Below are positions 33,020 to 43,930 of a DNA stretch of 64,000 bases, piece after piece. Where the stretch lies: assembly GCA_950022295.1 (NCBI GenBank), contig OX465601.1, forward strand, positions 72,177,501 through 72,241,500. Reading direction: 5' to 3'. The notes beneath the pieces are model-generated. The model had not been told where the DNA came from. It saw nothing but the letters and a program-made list of their open reading frames with translations, and ran no database searches. Both the position numbers and the translations under genes were made by a program. The stretch is from Bromus sterilis (Eukaryota > Streptophyta > Magnoliopsida > Poales > Poaceae). How positions within the stretch are numbered: the stretch's first letter is position 1; every line of letters starts with the position of its first letter.

Positions 33020-33139
33020 CTCCCTCCGATCCATATTAATGGACTTAAGTTTGTCTAGATACATATGCATCTAGTCTAAATACTTAACTAGATACATACG
33101 AATCTAAACAAAGTTAAGTCCATTAATATGGATCGGAGG
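33020..33139. mobile_element. Stowaway MITE (Tc1/mariner type), right end shortened
   Basis: 120 bp, inverted ends CTCCCTCCGATCC and GGATCGGAGG, with TA on both sides (33018-33019, 33140-33141). The right terminus lacks the last few bases of the usual CGGAGGGAG. Confidence 0.85.
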
Positions 33140-33218
33140 TAATACTTGTTATCTGGATAAAAAATTCATTTTGTTTTGTATGATTTTTTTTTGTTCTCCT
33201 TCGGTTTTCAAGTGTAAC

Positions 33219-33235
33219 AACTTGAAGATTTAGAG
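33219..33235. repeat. Target-site duplication of the LINE (left copy)
   Basis: AACTTGAAGATTTAGAG, repeated exactly at 34475-34491. A 17-bp direct repeat around a 5'-truncated reverse-transcriptase-type sequence is the mark of target-primed reverse transcription. Confidence 0.85.
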
Positions 33236-34474
33236 GAAGAGGAACCAACATTGACATATGGGAAGACCCGTGGATTCCTAGTAGCTCCACTAGGAAAATC
33301 ATCGCAAGAAGATGATTAGAGATATCTTTTGGCCTATTGATGCCCGGCGGATTCTAAATATACCGCTCGCTATGGGGATGATGGACGATTTCTTGTCCTG
33401 GCACCCGGAGAAAAATTGTATTTTCTCTTGCAGAATAGCTTAACATGCAGAATGGGATCATTAGCACAGACAAAATTGAGGAGAACTAATCCAATTGACA
33501 CCTCAAACGCTAGTCCCGTGTAAAAGATCCTTTTGAAAATTATCTGTTCTTGCAAAAGTCAAAATACACTGCTGAAGGTTTTGCTTGGAGTGCTCCCTTG
33601 TTTGGGTGTGCTAGCTAATAGACATATGATCACAAGTTTCCTGTGTCCGTTAGATTGTCAAAGCATCAATCATGCCCTGTTTCGATGCCCAAGAGCACAT
33701 GCAATATGGAAGCTATGGGGGTGGAAGAAGAGATTAATAGCATCTTTCTAGCTGACCGCCAGGTTGATTTCATTATGCATGAACTGTTGCATAAATCAAA
33801 CTTCGTTATTCCTATACTTGTGGGAGAGGAGAAAACACACTCATGGTGAGGAAACACTGGCTCTTGCCAGATCGACGCAAGCAATACTCTCTTTGACCAA
33901 GAACTTTGTGAATGCCAATTCAAAGAAGTGCTCCTTGCGTAAGGCTGGTTGGACCAAACCTCTTGCTGATTATTGTGAAGGTAAATGTGGATGCCTCTGA
34001 TGTAGACACCGACTCTGGGGGCATGGGGGCCATCATCCGTGATTGGTGGATTATTCGTTGCTACATCCCGCAGTGTTATTTCGTACTATGTTGAAGAGGC
34101 GGCGAGTGCTAAAGCTAAAGGGCCGCGGGACGGTCTCCTCTTGGCCTCTGAACTTGGCTGCAACAATCTGGAGGTGGAGTTGGACTGTCTGGAAGTTGTC
34201 AACGTAATGCAGAATGGTGGCAATTCTCTTGGACCATTGGCGGCGATCTTTGAAGAGTGTGCTTTTCTATGCACAAACTTTAATAGAGTACATTCCAGTC
34301 AGTGCCATCGGGAAGCTAATAATGCAGCTCATGTGTTAGCTAGTAGAGCTGAGGCCTTATCTACCATTGCTTGGAAAGATGAGCCTCCAATTTTTTTGCT
34401 TGACATTATAGCAAATGATGTAACCATACTCTCACATGAAATATAAGATGCCTGTATGGCAATTCCCTAAAGAA
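33236..34474 (+). mobile_element. 5'-truncated LINE: ORF2 C-terminus (zinc-RVT and RNase H regions), broken
   Basis: 1239 bp between exact 17-bp direct repeats. Coding pieces in shifting frames read as the end of a plant LINE ORF2: DIWEDPWIPSSSTRK, then FLSWHPEK. A zf-RVT-type segment near 33640-33720 follows (INHALFRCPRAHAIWKLWG). An RNase H-like (RVT_3) region runs from about 33968 (KVNVDAS.., GGMGAIIRDW) to 34446 (ELDCLEVVNVMQNGG; CHREANNAAHVLA). There is a frame change near 34040 and stops upstream. It ends in a short A-rich tail (aaagaaaa). Inactive. Confidence 0.9.
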
Positions 34475-34491
34475 AACTTGAAGATTTAGAG
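34475..34491. repeat. Target-site duplication of the LINE (right copy)
   Basis: Exact copy of 33219-33235. Confidence 0.85.
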
Positions 34492-35993
34492 ATGTGGTGC
34501 AAATGTTGTTGAAGTACTCCTTGACTCTAAAAAATGAACTTTTGAGGACCTTCAATACGTTGAATCAAATTTTTTCTAGAGCCCTAACATTTCTTGTATG
34601 ATTTCGAGTCTGATTTTAGAATTTGGCAATTTTCCTTGATCCCACATGTAGAGTCAATAGATCTTTGCATCACAGGTCCTCTCACTTCCTTCCCTTTACT
34701 GATTATTATCAGTGAGAAGCTTCTAGACAATCAAATATATGGAAATTTGAATCTAGAATTTTTTTTGTGGACAAAGAAGAAGGTTTCTTAGAGATTTCAC
34801 CTTCGAAGGCGTTTTGTGTGGTGAGCTCCCTTTTCCTGCCCCACGCTTGAGATATATTCCTCAGCTTGTTCGAGTGCTTGAGAAGCTTCCTACTCCCTCT
34901 ATCATAATGTAAGACATTTTTGCAGTTCGATGGTACACAGGTAGTTTAAGGCATTTCTCATTTGTTATTACTACCTCGATTCCATTGCCCTCACTTTACA
35001 AATAGAAATTGGAAGTATTATTAAAAGGCTCTGCGAACCACAACAACGTGTGTGCATAATAATTGTGGTTGCCATCTTTGCCTTGGTGCCATCTAGGGTT
35101 TTTCCTACATGTCCAACCTCTACATCTGCTCCACTCGGAGGGTTAGTTTAAAGCCGACTATGTTTAATCACAACTTCGCATGGCAGGCCTTTTTTGGTTC
35201 TTTATTTTGCTTATGAACAAAGGAAAAATCAGCTTCGCGACCACAAAAGGAGAATGTAGCCCCTGCAAAAAATAAATAATGAAAGTGTTGTAGAAAAAGA
35301 AGTAAAGTACCGCATTTAGTTTCTTTTTGTGGATAGATAATTTGTATGATTCAAATCACATGATCATAATTTGCATGGGATAACTGCTCTACATGATCTA
35401 GACGAGAGTCCTGATGGTGGAGGTAAGGTTTTGTTGAATACTTGCTCTTTCTCTACAAGTAGGTCGTGCAAGATTCTTCGAGCTTAACTTCAATATGGTA
35501 TCTGATTTTTTTAATAGCATACCATATTGAAATTAAGTTTTTGTTGAAAATATTTTAACTGGATAAAAAACAACAAATGGTTTCTATTTATTTTGCACCC
35601 GCCCCTCCCAGAAAAAAACAACCATTTGCTAAAACAAATAGCCATCATAAGTTTTTTTTTCAAAAAGGATCAATACGATTCAACTTGTGGTTGGATGGTT
35701 AGGAAGACACATGGTATTTTCAATCCATTAGAATTTTATTTCTAGATTTGACATCGATGCTTGTACTTTTTTTAGATTTATTTCAAACCTTTCAATGATG
35801 TGTGTTCAATGGAAAAAGATGTTTTCGTTGACTACGAAACGTCTATAGTGATTTCATCAATCTGAATATGATTTACCCATACGTGCATGGGTTCATAGGG
35901 TAGTGTTAGAAAAAATCATCGGGAAAAAGGAACGCTGATTTTTTTTGACGGCGTTGCTAACCGGTAGTGGCGTTGTTAACACGCAGTTGAGAC
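34492..35993. other. Intergenic between LINE and RanBP1
   Basis: No gene. At 34889-34930 there is one end of a Stowaway element (tactccctctatcataatgt.. aagacattttt) without its partner. At 34975 a 'tacctcgattcc' word may be another degraded MITE end. The rest is AT-rich and unassigned. Confidence 0.5.
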
Positions 35994-36227
35994 TTGAGAC
36001 GATGCCCCTACGCCACGGCCTCCCACAACATCACGCTTCCAGTGGGCCCCACACCCGTGGCGGCGCCCCTCCCTCCGTTGGCTCACAAAAACCCTAGCAG
36101 CCTCCCCTTTTACGGGCCCCTCCCCTCACGACCAACCTCCCACAACTTCCGTAGGCGTCTCTCTCTCCGCTCCCTTCTCGCCGCCGCGTCGAATCGGAAC
36201 AGCCGCCGCCGCCGCCTAACCCTTCTG

Positions 36228-38752
36228 ATGGCGGACAAGGAGCCCGTCGTGGAGCGCCCCGTCGCGGAGGAGGAGGGCGAGGACTCCGCGGCCGCGGCCG
36301 CCGCCGGCGAGGAGGAGGACACCGGCGCCCAGGTCGCCCCCATCGTGCGGCTCGAGGAGGTCGCCGTCACCACCGGAGAGGAGGACGAGGACTCTCTCCT
36401 CGACATGTAAGCTCCCCTGCGTCCTCCCTCCCGGGCCTTGCTTGTTTCGTCTCGATCTGGTGCTGATTTTTGGGGTTGGTTCGCGCCGCGGTGTGTGTAG
36501 GAAGGCAAAGCTATACAGGTTCGACAAGGACGGGAACCAGTGGAAGGAGAGGGGTACGGGCACCGTTAAGCTGCTCAAGCATAAGGAGAACGGCAAGGTC
36601 CGCCTTGTCATGCGCCAAGCCAAGACGCTCAAGATCTGCGCCAACCATCTTGGTTTGTAGTTATTTCCCTCAGATTTCGCTCCTTTCCCCCGATCGCTCA
36701 GTTGCTACGAGTAGATTCGTCACAGGATCTCGTCTCACGGTTATGGGCTTAATCCTCTCTGTGTGCAGTGATCTCGACTACTAAGATGTCGGAACACGCC
36801 GGCAGTGACAAGTCCTGTGTCTGGCACGCGGCAGACTTTGCTGACGGAGAGCTTAAGGATGAGATGTTTGCCATCCGGTTTGGCACCGTCGAAAGTGAGT
36901 CCTCGACTCTCTTTTTTGCGGCTAAAAGTTGCAATTGTATATTGCGTGGTTTACTTGGTTGGATAACATGCTTGATCACCCTGTTTGCAGTGATAGTTTT
37001 TTCTTCTATATGCTTTATGTCATGCTACTGCAACACGTGTTCGGCATGACCTGGTTATATTCTATAGCTGAGCGTTGTGTTTTTCTTAGCTTGTGAAATT
37101 TTCTTATAGCAATCTAGTACTTATGTGCCACAAATCTCAATGAATCAACAATACCATACATATTTAGGGTGTGTGTGTTGGCACCTTTTATCAGAATGAC
37201 GCATTACATCTTAAGCATGTGAAGGTGGGTGTATTGGGTATATTGATGATAACGTTCTGAGAGACAAGGCCATTCTTGGAATTTATAACATTCAAGGTTC
37301 TTCTAAAATTTACACCGCAACATCCTAGCTACTATATTGAGGATAACGTTCTGAGAGACAAGGCCATTCCAGGAATATATAACATTCAAGGTTCATCTAA
37401 AATTTACCCCGCAACATCCTAGCTAGTATATTATAATATCGTGTCTCAACTATGAGGTTCTGCCGTCGGTCCACAATACTGAACACGGGACTGCATGTTG
37501 ACCCTGCTCTTTTTGCCACTTGCTTTCTCTATGTTAGTGGACAGAAGGATACTGATTAATTGTTAGTTCTTATTCCAATTGCTGAGTATTTATACATTAA
37601 TTAGAGTCTGCTGAACTACCCTCCTTTCAAGTGGTAAAGTATGATTGATATTTATAGCTTCCAGATTGCACCTTTGTGTGGCCTTTGTTGGCTGCTGTGA
37701 TCAAGGGCTGGGTGTAACCTGTTACAGTTTAATTGGGATGATAAGTTGCAAACTTGAAGTTTCATTGTTTCCTATCATAATTTGAAATTATGCACTGTCC
37801 TAGTTATTTTTTCATGTCGGTTTCCCTTGTAATAGCGAGGCCTGATTTGTGAAGTGGTGTATGCACATACATTAGTCTTTGTTTTTAGTTATGCTCAATG
37901 ACGCTCAAAGTACTATAATTGTACGTATACCTGTCTTGTTTAAGCTTGTCTTGCTCACTATTTGTTGTAGTATAGTATTTATAATTTCGTCAAAGTAGAA
38001 GCTGCGTATTTGGATATAAATGTTCTATTGCTACTTATGGCAGTCATTTGATCTTATATATAGCTGTAACATCTCCCGGAAATCTCCCTGATACCCTATT
38101 GTTAGCTCACCTAGTTTAGGTTCCACTGTTCTGTTTAAATAACATACTTTCTATCAGGACAACAGTTTCACTCTGCATTTTTCTCAGTTATTGCTGTCAG
38201 AAGAGAGTTGCATAGGCTCTCTCTGTGGAATAAGGATTATCTAGCCCAGAATTTCTTGGTAAAAGTTAACTTTTCTCTACCAAACACCCATCCTTGCCTA
38301 ACAGGTTTAGTAGGAGTATTAACGTTTAGTAATTAAACACACTTGCAGTGTTTTCATTTGTAGCCTTAGTCAACCAGAGGTCAACTGAAAGTTGTTCAAT
38401 TAATGTTGCTCTATGACACCATAGTGATATTGTGCTGATACTCCATATATTTGTTCCACTAAGTGCAAACTTCATTAGTATTTGGATTTTCTGAAACTAG
38501 ATGAATGTCTCTGCTAACGACTCCCTTATCTATTTTGTAGATTGCAAGAAGTTTAAAGACTTGGTTGACGAGATTGCTGAGTCGCTTGCAAAGAATGAAG
38601 GCGGTAAAAGTGAGGAAGGTTCATCTGCTGCTGGACTGCTGGAGAAACTTAGTGTAAGCGAAAGCAAACCCGAGGAAAGTGCAGCAAAGGAAGAATCAGG
38701 TGATGCTAGCAAGGAGACAGAAACTAAAGCCGCGGCAACCCCCTCAGAGTAG
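36228..38752 (+). CDS. RANBP1: Ran-binding protein 1 homologue (RanBP1)
   Basis: Four exons: 36228-36406, 36501-36652, 36769-36894, 38541-38752. Total 669 nt including stop, i.e. 222 residues, the usual plant RanBP1 length. All introns are GT-AG with matching phases. There is an acidic N-terminus, then the Ran-binding domain from about residue 38 to 175: VRLEEV, KLYRFDKDGNQWKERGTGTVKLLKH (WKERGTG at 74-80), VRLVMRQAKTLKICANHL, CVWHAADFADGELKDEMFAIRF and CKKFKDLVDEIAE. A Glu/Ser/Lys-rich tail ends the protein. RanBP1 binds Ran-GTP and helps RanGAP-driven hydrolysis in nuclear transport and spindle/envelope control (family knowledge). The start at MADKEP is preferred; the in-frame upstream ATG at 35994 would add 78 leader-like residues. 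The gene appears intact. Confidence 0.95.
37241..37428 (+). repeat. Tandem duplication (94-bp unit) in RanBP1 intron 3
   Basis: Two adjacent copies starting 37241 and 37335, sharing 'gataacgttctgagagacaa', 'ggccattc..ggaat', 'ataacattcaaggttc' and 'ccgcaacatcctagcta'. They differ at about eight positions. Intronic. Confidence 0.85.
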
Positions 38753-39466
38753 TGGGGAGAGCAGCGCCCCATCACAATGGTACTGCTGAGCGTTGCTCGG
38801 TGGCAAGAGTCAGTTTGTTGGTCCGTTGGTAGTTGTTGACCATGAAATATGGTGAGAACTTTTTGGGACGGTCAGAAGGTGCGTTGAGCAGAGTCCATCT
38901 TCACCCCTGTTGGGTGTTCGCGCGTTATGAGTATTTATTCTTATATGTAAGATATCCGCGCGCAGTCTGTGGTGTTGGCTCGGAGACCTGGTGTTGTCTT
39001 GCTTTTGCCAAGAACTCGAAATGTAGTCCATGAGTATTGAGTTTGGGTCATTTTGGGTTTTAGTTGTGGGTGTTTTAGTTGCATGGGCCGGTTATGGATT
39101 GCATACAACTCATATAAATTACTTTCTATATTATTATTTCTGCACATTTGATATTACGGTTCCTTATGGTTTGTTTCCCTTCACATGTGAGAAGCTGCTC
39201 CTGACTGCAATTTAGTTGGTGCTCCTTGTAAAATATTTTTGCACGCTAGTTAGCTTACAAAAAGATCTTACATTATGAGACCGAGGGAGTAACTGTTACT
39301 TCTAAAAGTAGATAAGTTCCATTTTATAGAAAAATGAATCGATGAATACATTATAAGACAACCCAAACAAGAAATCAACAATATATTGTATTGTATTTGA
39401 GAGAAATTACAACACTAGTGAAGGTCAGTGTGCCCTTTTTTTTATCGCCGGTGAATAAAAAATTGC
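38753..39466. other. RanBP1 3' flank
   Basis: The first few hundred bases are probably 3' UTR. At 39240-39292 a Stowaway right end (tcttacattatgagaccgagggag, then TA) is visible, with its left end degraded near 39216. No other gene. Confidence 0.5.
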
Positions 39467-41632
39467 CTAGTCGCCCCCAAAGTTTTGTTTTTCGTCGGTT
39501 TGGGACGAAATTGCATCTGGCCGAAACAAGCGCGTCGGGGGGCTTCTGAGGACGTCGGGCGAAGCGAAAAGTCACATGGACCCGCTTTGTCGCTTCTCTC
39601 GTTTCCCCTCTCTTTTCCTCCCACCAACTCCTTCCCCCTCGCAGCTCCCGCCATTTTCTCCCAGATCAGCCCGCCCTGGCCCCGAATAAATACGTGGGCC
39701 CTCCCGTGCCACCGCCCCGCAACCACTGAAGCAGAGGAAGGCGAGAGCGCCGAAGGCAAGGCTGCCCGGCATGACGAACGTCGAGTGGAAGGACGACGTT
39801 GATCGCCGAGAGGCGGCCACCATCGATCGACAGAATAGGCTCAACAACAAGAAGGCCGGGGACGCGGCGGTGGTGGTGGTGTCGGAGCAGGACGAAGCTC
39901 GTGCGACCATGGCGTACGATCACCCGTTCCTTTTGCTGGTTCAGTTCCGCCCCTCTAGCGAGCAGAGCGTCGCATCACCGGCCAACTTCTAGCCACCAGT
40001 GTGGTACTCACCCTCGTCGGATTATGCCGACCTTACCGCGCATGGGGGCTTCGATCCCAACCTGACCTTCCCACACAGAGCCGCGCCGCACGTCTCCTTT
40101 GTCTTCACCAACTTTGAACCACACGTGCCGTCCGCGTTCACCGCCGACCTCAACGCGTAGTACTCCGGCTCGACCGCTCCGACTCTGCGCCGTGGAGCCC
40201 TGCCCTTCGCACCAAGCCAGAGCTCGGCGGCGCAGTTCGGCCCACCGATGCCGAGATGGAGGAGATCATCACGAACGGCTCTGCCGGCGCCGCCGCCGCC
40301 GCTACGTACCCCGATTTTTTCACGGAAGAGGAGATGCCGGACAACGGCGAGCAGGATGACACCGAGGAGGAGGTGGAAGAGGAAGAGATGGTGAAGCCAC
40401 CGGTCAAAGGGGAAAAGAAGAGGTGGTCCGGCGAGACTTGCGTCAAGTGGACGACCAATGAAAACGAATGCCTCGCCGAATCATGGAAGACCGTATGCTT
40501 GGACCCGATCACCGGCGCAAATCAAAACGCCGACACCTACTGGAAAAGGGTCAAGGCGGCGTTCGACGAGCGCATGCTGGTTGACCCCGCATTCAGCAAC
40601 ATCCACATGGATCGCGGCGAGAAGGCCATGTCCAACCATTGGGCGATCATCCAGCAAGCCTGCAATTAGTGGCATGGCATTAAAGAGGAGGTGGTTGCTC
40701 GGTCGGAGAGCGGCGCAAACGTCGAGCAAAAGGTATGCCCGTGTCTCGCCGTCCAAGCTCTTCGCCGTGTGCTTCGCCGACACTTGGTTTTCGCCTGTGC
40801 AGATAGTGCGCATGTTCAACATGTTTCTCCAGGACAACAACAACGTCGAGTTCAAGTTCCTACACGCCTTTACAAGGATCGAGATGTACGAGAAGTGGAC
40901 CGAGTGCCGGCTCGCGCTCGCCAAGACCAACGACGGCGTCTAAAATCCGGACTTGCCGGTCACGGCGGCGGCAGATGTGCATCCTGACCACAACAAGAAA
41001 GCCAAGGCGGCGAAGGACGAGGCGCCTGCTGGCGAACGGCTACAACCGTCGATTGAATAGTGCCTCACCGACGCTAGGAGCTACACCGCCAATATGGAGG
41101 AAACGTCCGAGGCGAGGTGGTCGACGCTGTTGATGAAGCGGGACATCAAGCTTGACCTTCTCAGGACCAACGTCGCCGTGAAGAAGAGAAACACCGACCT
41201 GGCGTTCCTGATGGGAGTCGACATGACGGCGATGGACCCGTAGGTGAAGGCGTGGTACATGGCGGAGCGCAACCTGATCTTGACCTAGATGACAGGACCG
41301 GCGATGACCACGCCCACGGCTGCGCCGAGCACAACAACTACGCGCGAGTCAAGATCGACCATGCCGATAATGGAAGATCTTCCCATGGCCGCGTTGAGCT
41401 CTCCCGCCCCTACGACATATGAGTATGTTGTTTGAGAGCGCGACGCTGATCGCCGACCCTTTTTGACCGTCGGCCCTGCTGATCGCCGACCCTTTTGTTC
41501 GCCACACTTTTGACTACATTCGATCGCCGACTTATGGCATGTTGATCGCTGAACCTGTGTCATTTTTTGGAAGCGGGAAAGGAAACTTTGAATTTTACGC
41601 GTTTAGGGGCCGAAGCCTGGGGGCGCGACTAG
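39467..41632. mobile_element. Region bounded by an inverted repeat and carrying a SANT/NAM-associated-type pseudogene
   Basis: CTAGTCGCCCCCAA at 39467-39480 pairs with TGGGGGCGCGACTAG at 41618-41632. The pair surrounds the broken gene described separately. A further 'ctgggggcgc' and 'gggacgctctta' occur to the right (41700-41733), so the true right end may be near 41733. No target duplication was identified. The region may be a DNA-transposon-like unit that carries the gene copy, but this is inference. Confidence 0.4.
39771..41288 (+). pseudogene. Myb/SANT-like, NAM-associated-domain protein pseudogene
   Basis: Two exon-like blocks (39771-40732; 40803-41288) around a short GT-AG intron. The product matches a multi-copy grass family: a leader with WYSPSSDYADLTAHGGFDPN, an acidic stretch, a SANT/trihelix-like core (WTTNENECLAESWKTVCLDPITGANQ.. 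YWKRVKAAFDER .. EKAMSNHWAIIQQACN), then a NAM-associated C-terminal part (FKFLHAFTRIEMYEKW.. and KLDLLRTNVAVKKRNTDLAFLMG). The frame is broken by stops at 39990, 40158, 40667, 40941, 41058 and 41241 and by a one-base shift near 40250. Family members resemble the DNA-binding ORF1 partner of PIF/Harbinger transposases. This copy is dead unless read-through occurs. Confidence 0.75.
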
Positions 41633-41994
41633 AAATGTGAGCCTCCCCAAGGAGAAATAATCATCGGCGAAACCCCACAAAGGGTAACGCCGGGTTCGCT
41701 GGGGGCGCAATGGCTTGGGACGCTCTTAGGGGTTAGAGCATCTGATACAACACGTTGCATATGACACTTTGTAATGGTTCGTCTTATGACTTTATACATA
41801 TATGGGAGCCAACACGTTCTGCTAGGAACCGCTACCGACTATCGAACCGGATGTGATCCGGGACGTGTCCATGTGCACGTGAACCTATAGGGTCGCGCGC
41901 TTAAGTGAAAAGGAGCCCATTCGGATGTGATCCGAATGGATTATGGATGGAGGGTCCGTATTGCCTCAAGGGTGGAGGCTACTCCACGGGTGCC
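41633..41994. other. Intergenic and promoter-like stretch
   Basis: Contains 'gaaccggatgtgatccggga' and 'tcggatgtgatccgaatgga' repeats (about 41846 and 41922), words seen in Triticeae retroelement promoters, upstream of a TATA box. No gene. Confidence 0.4.
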
Positions 41995-42002
41995 TATATA
42001 AA
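41995..42002 (+). promoter_or_regulatory. TATA box
   Basis: TATATAAA about 30 bp upstream of the leader of the DUF4283-type remnant. It was probably the promoter of the original retroelement or gene. Confidence 0.5.
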
Positions 42003-42025
42003 GGCTAGGGCGCACCCTGAAGGGG

Positions 42026-42580
42026 ATGGGTCAGTCCACAACCGTTAGCCATGTCAAGGCGATGCGCATTGCATGGGCCTTTGCCCAGGGCATCACCATT
42101 AAGGTCATGGGAGATAATATTTTTCTGGCAAAATTCTTGTGTTTGGGAGATTGGAACAAGGTGTTCAATGGCGGCTCGTGGGTGTTTAGAGGAGAAGATG
42201 TTGTCATTGAAGTGTATGAAGGGATCACAAATGTGAACAAATACAAATTTGAACACATAGCAGTCTAGGAGAGAATCATTGGGATTTTACAAGGTTTCAT
42301 GAAAAATACATAACTGGCGACAAAAAATGCTAAAAAGGTGGGAGTTCCACCGATTAAGGTTGTGGTGAATGAAGGTAGGCTGAATCATGCTAAGTATCTG
42401 AGAGCAAGAGTGTTTGTTCTTCTTGAAGAACCTCTGGTCAGATTTGTTCCGATAACTTTGAAGGAGAGAAAGAGATACCCAGTTGAGTATGAAAAGCTTT
42501 CTGAATTCTGCTAGTTTTTTGGTTGCGTGGTATTCTTTTCAGACTTCCCCGGTCACGAACACCACAAAGTAGTAATAGTG
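42026..42580 (+). pseudogene. DUF4283 / CCHC zinc-knuckle protein remnant (retroelement-type)
   Basis: The frame from 42026 reads AMRIAWAFAQGITIKVMGDNIFLAKFLCLGDWNKVFNGGSWVFRGEDVVIE, the DUF4283 core. It continues past stops at 42266, 42309 and 42511 with VVVNEGRLNHAKYLRARVFVLLEEPLVRFVPITLKERKRYPVEYEKLSEFC, the segment before a CCHC_4 zinc knuckle. The knuckle itself is garbled (C, stop, FFGC; then GHE). Such proteins are usually ORF1-like parts of plant LINEs or their derivatives. Non-functional. Confidence 0.7.
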
Positions 42581-42749
42581 AAGTAGCGACAGTACTGAAA
42601 GAAATAGTAACAACGAAGACAATAATGATGAAAGATGGAGCGAGGTTCAAGGTTTCAGTAGTTGTAACTCTCCAATCAAAAGAACAAGTGTTGGGTGAAC
42701 AAATTACAGTTGGGCGATTGGCAGAATTGTGCTATCTCTAGAAGGAACA

Positions 42750-43930
42750 CTAGAGCATCCTAGTATATGAACCATACATAGGCTTGTATTCAGTATATAA
42801 TTGTACGTAGATGCCATAAGAACTTGCACAACATCTTTTGTCCTACCATCCCGTTACCGGCGGGCCAATATAGTAACCTATGGAAATTAATGTGCTCCTG
42901 TCAAAGTGTCAAATTATAGCTATGAACATTCTATGAACACATGTAATCCTCAAATTATAGCTCGTCCCCTTTGGTGTCACAAGCTTTCACCATCGAGATT
43001 GCCGGTTCCGAACTATAATAGGTGCATACAATCGTATATAAGATCTAGAACAACAATTATATTCATGCAAACATAAAGAGTTTAGATATGAGATTATGCT
43101 ACTTGTGCACTAGTAACAAGCATTAAGAACAACAAATTACAGCAACAATAATTCATAAACCTCTTACGATTGATCATAATGTGACAATTCATAGGATCCC
43201 AACAAACACAATACCAATTACATCATATGGATTTCAATCATGTAAGGCAGCTTATGATATCATTGTATTGAATATCAAGGGGGAGAGAATAACAACGAGC
43301 TACTGCCAGGAACCCATAGTCCAAGGAGGAACTACTCACGATTCATCTTGAAGGTAAGGAGGGTTGATAAAGATTTCCCTGGGGGCTAAGGCCCCCCTCC
43401 GGCAGGGTGCCAGAATAGGAGCCTGGTCACCCAGGTGGAAGGTAAATATAGGGAAAAGATGGACCCGAGGGCGTTTTTAGGTCACCCATGCGACCAAGGG
43501 GAGCGAGTGGACCTTTGGTCACCTGGGGGCTGTGAGTCACCCCTTGAGATGTCCTCCCGGCTTCCGGGGTCTTCCGCTGAATAAGAATTTTGGTAATTTT
43601 TTGGTTTTTAGCACTTCCATTTTTGGACCTTTTCTGCAATGCACAAACAAAATATACAGAAATTGACACTAGGTTGTGTCGCTCTGGATTTGTAGGTTAG
43701 TCCAATAAATGATTAAAAATTGTGGCAAAAATATGGTGCAATTACACAAAAACATCATGGAACAAGCAAAATTACAGGTACATTTTAGATGTATCAGCTA
43801 TCATGACAAGTAGGCAAAAACTATGGAGCCATATTCAATCTCAAAGGCATATGTGCACATAACCATTAATTCTAATTGGAAAATGACATCCCATTTTTTA
43901 TGCTAATGGTGTGGATCACTAATGACCCAC
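42750..43930 (-). mobile_element. LTR-type fragments, minus strand (family E-like)
   Basis: 42800-43110 is homologous to 45940-46270 ('aagaactt.gcacaacatctt', 'ttgtcctaccatcccg.tac', 'ccggttcc.gactataatagg'), so both are copies of one minus-strand LTR. 43270-43830 resembles the leader part of the family C LTRs ('cccatagtccaagg', 'ctccggcagggtgcc'). The sequence up to 43930 is cut by a solo LTR and resumes at 45564 with 'cccacaagtgtaggggatt'. No gene; no coding domain. Confidence 0.5.

Noticed and set aside
33912..34446. Independent RNase H-domain gene
   Set aside because: Frameshifted, preceded by zf-RVT-like sequence, and bracketed by a 17-bp target duplication; it is the tail of a LINE.
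35994..36227. RanBP1 N-terminal extension of 78 residues
   Set aside because: The segment is leader-like (agccctagcagcc, CG-rich low complexity) and relatives start at MAD..
42523..42741. 72-residue plus-strand frame after the DUF4283 remnant
   Set aside because: Out of frame with the recognised domain and without coding character.
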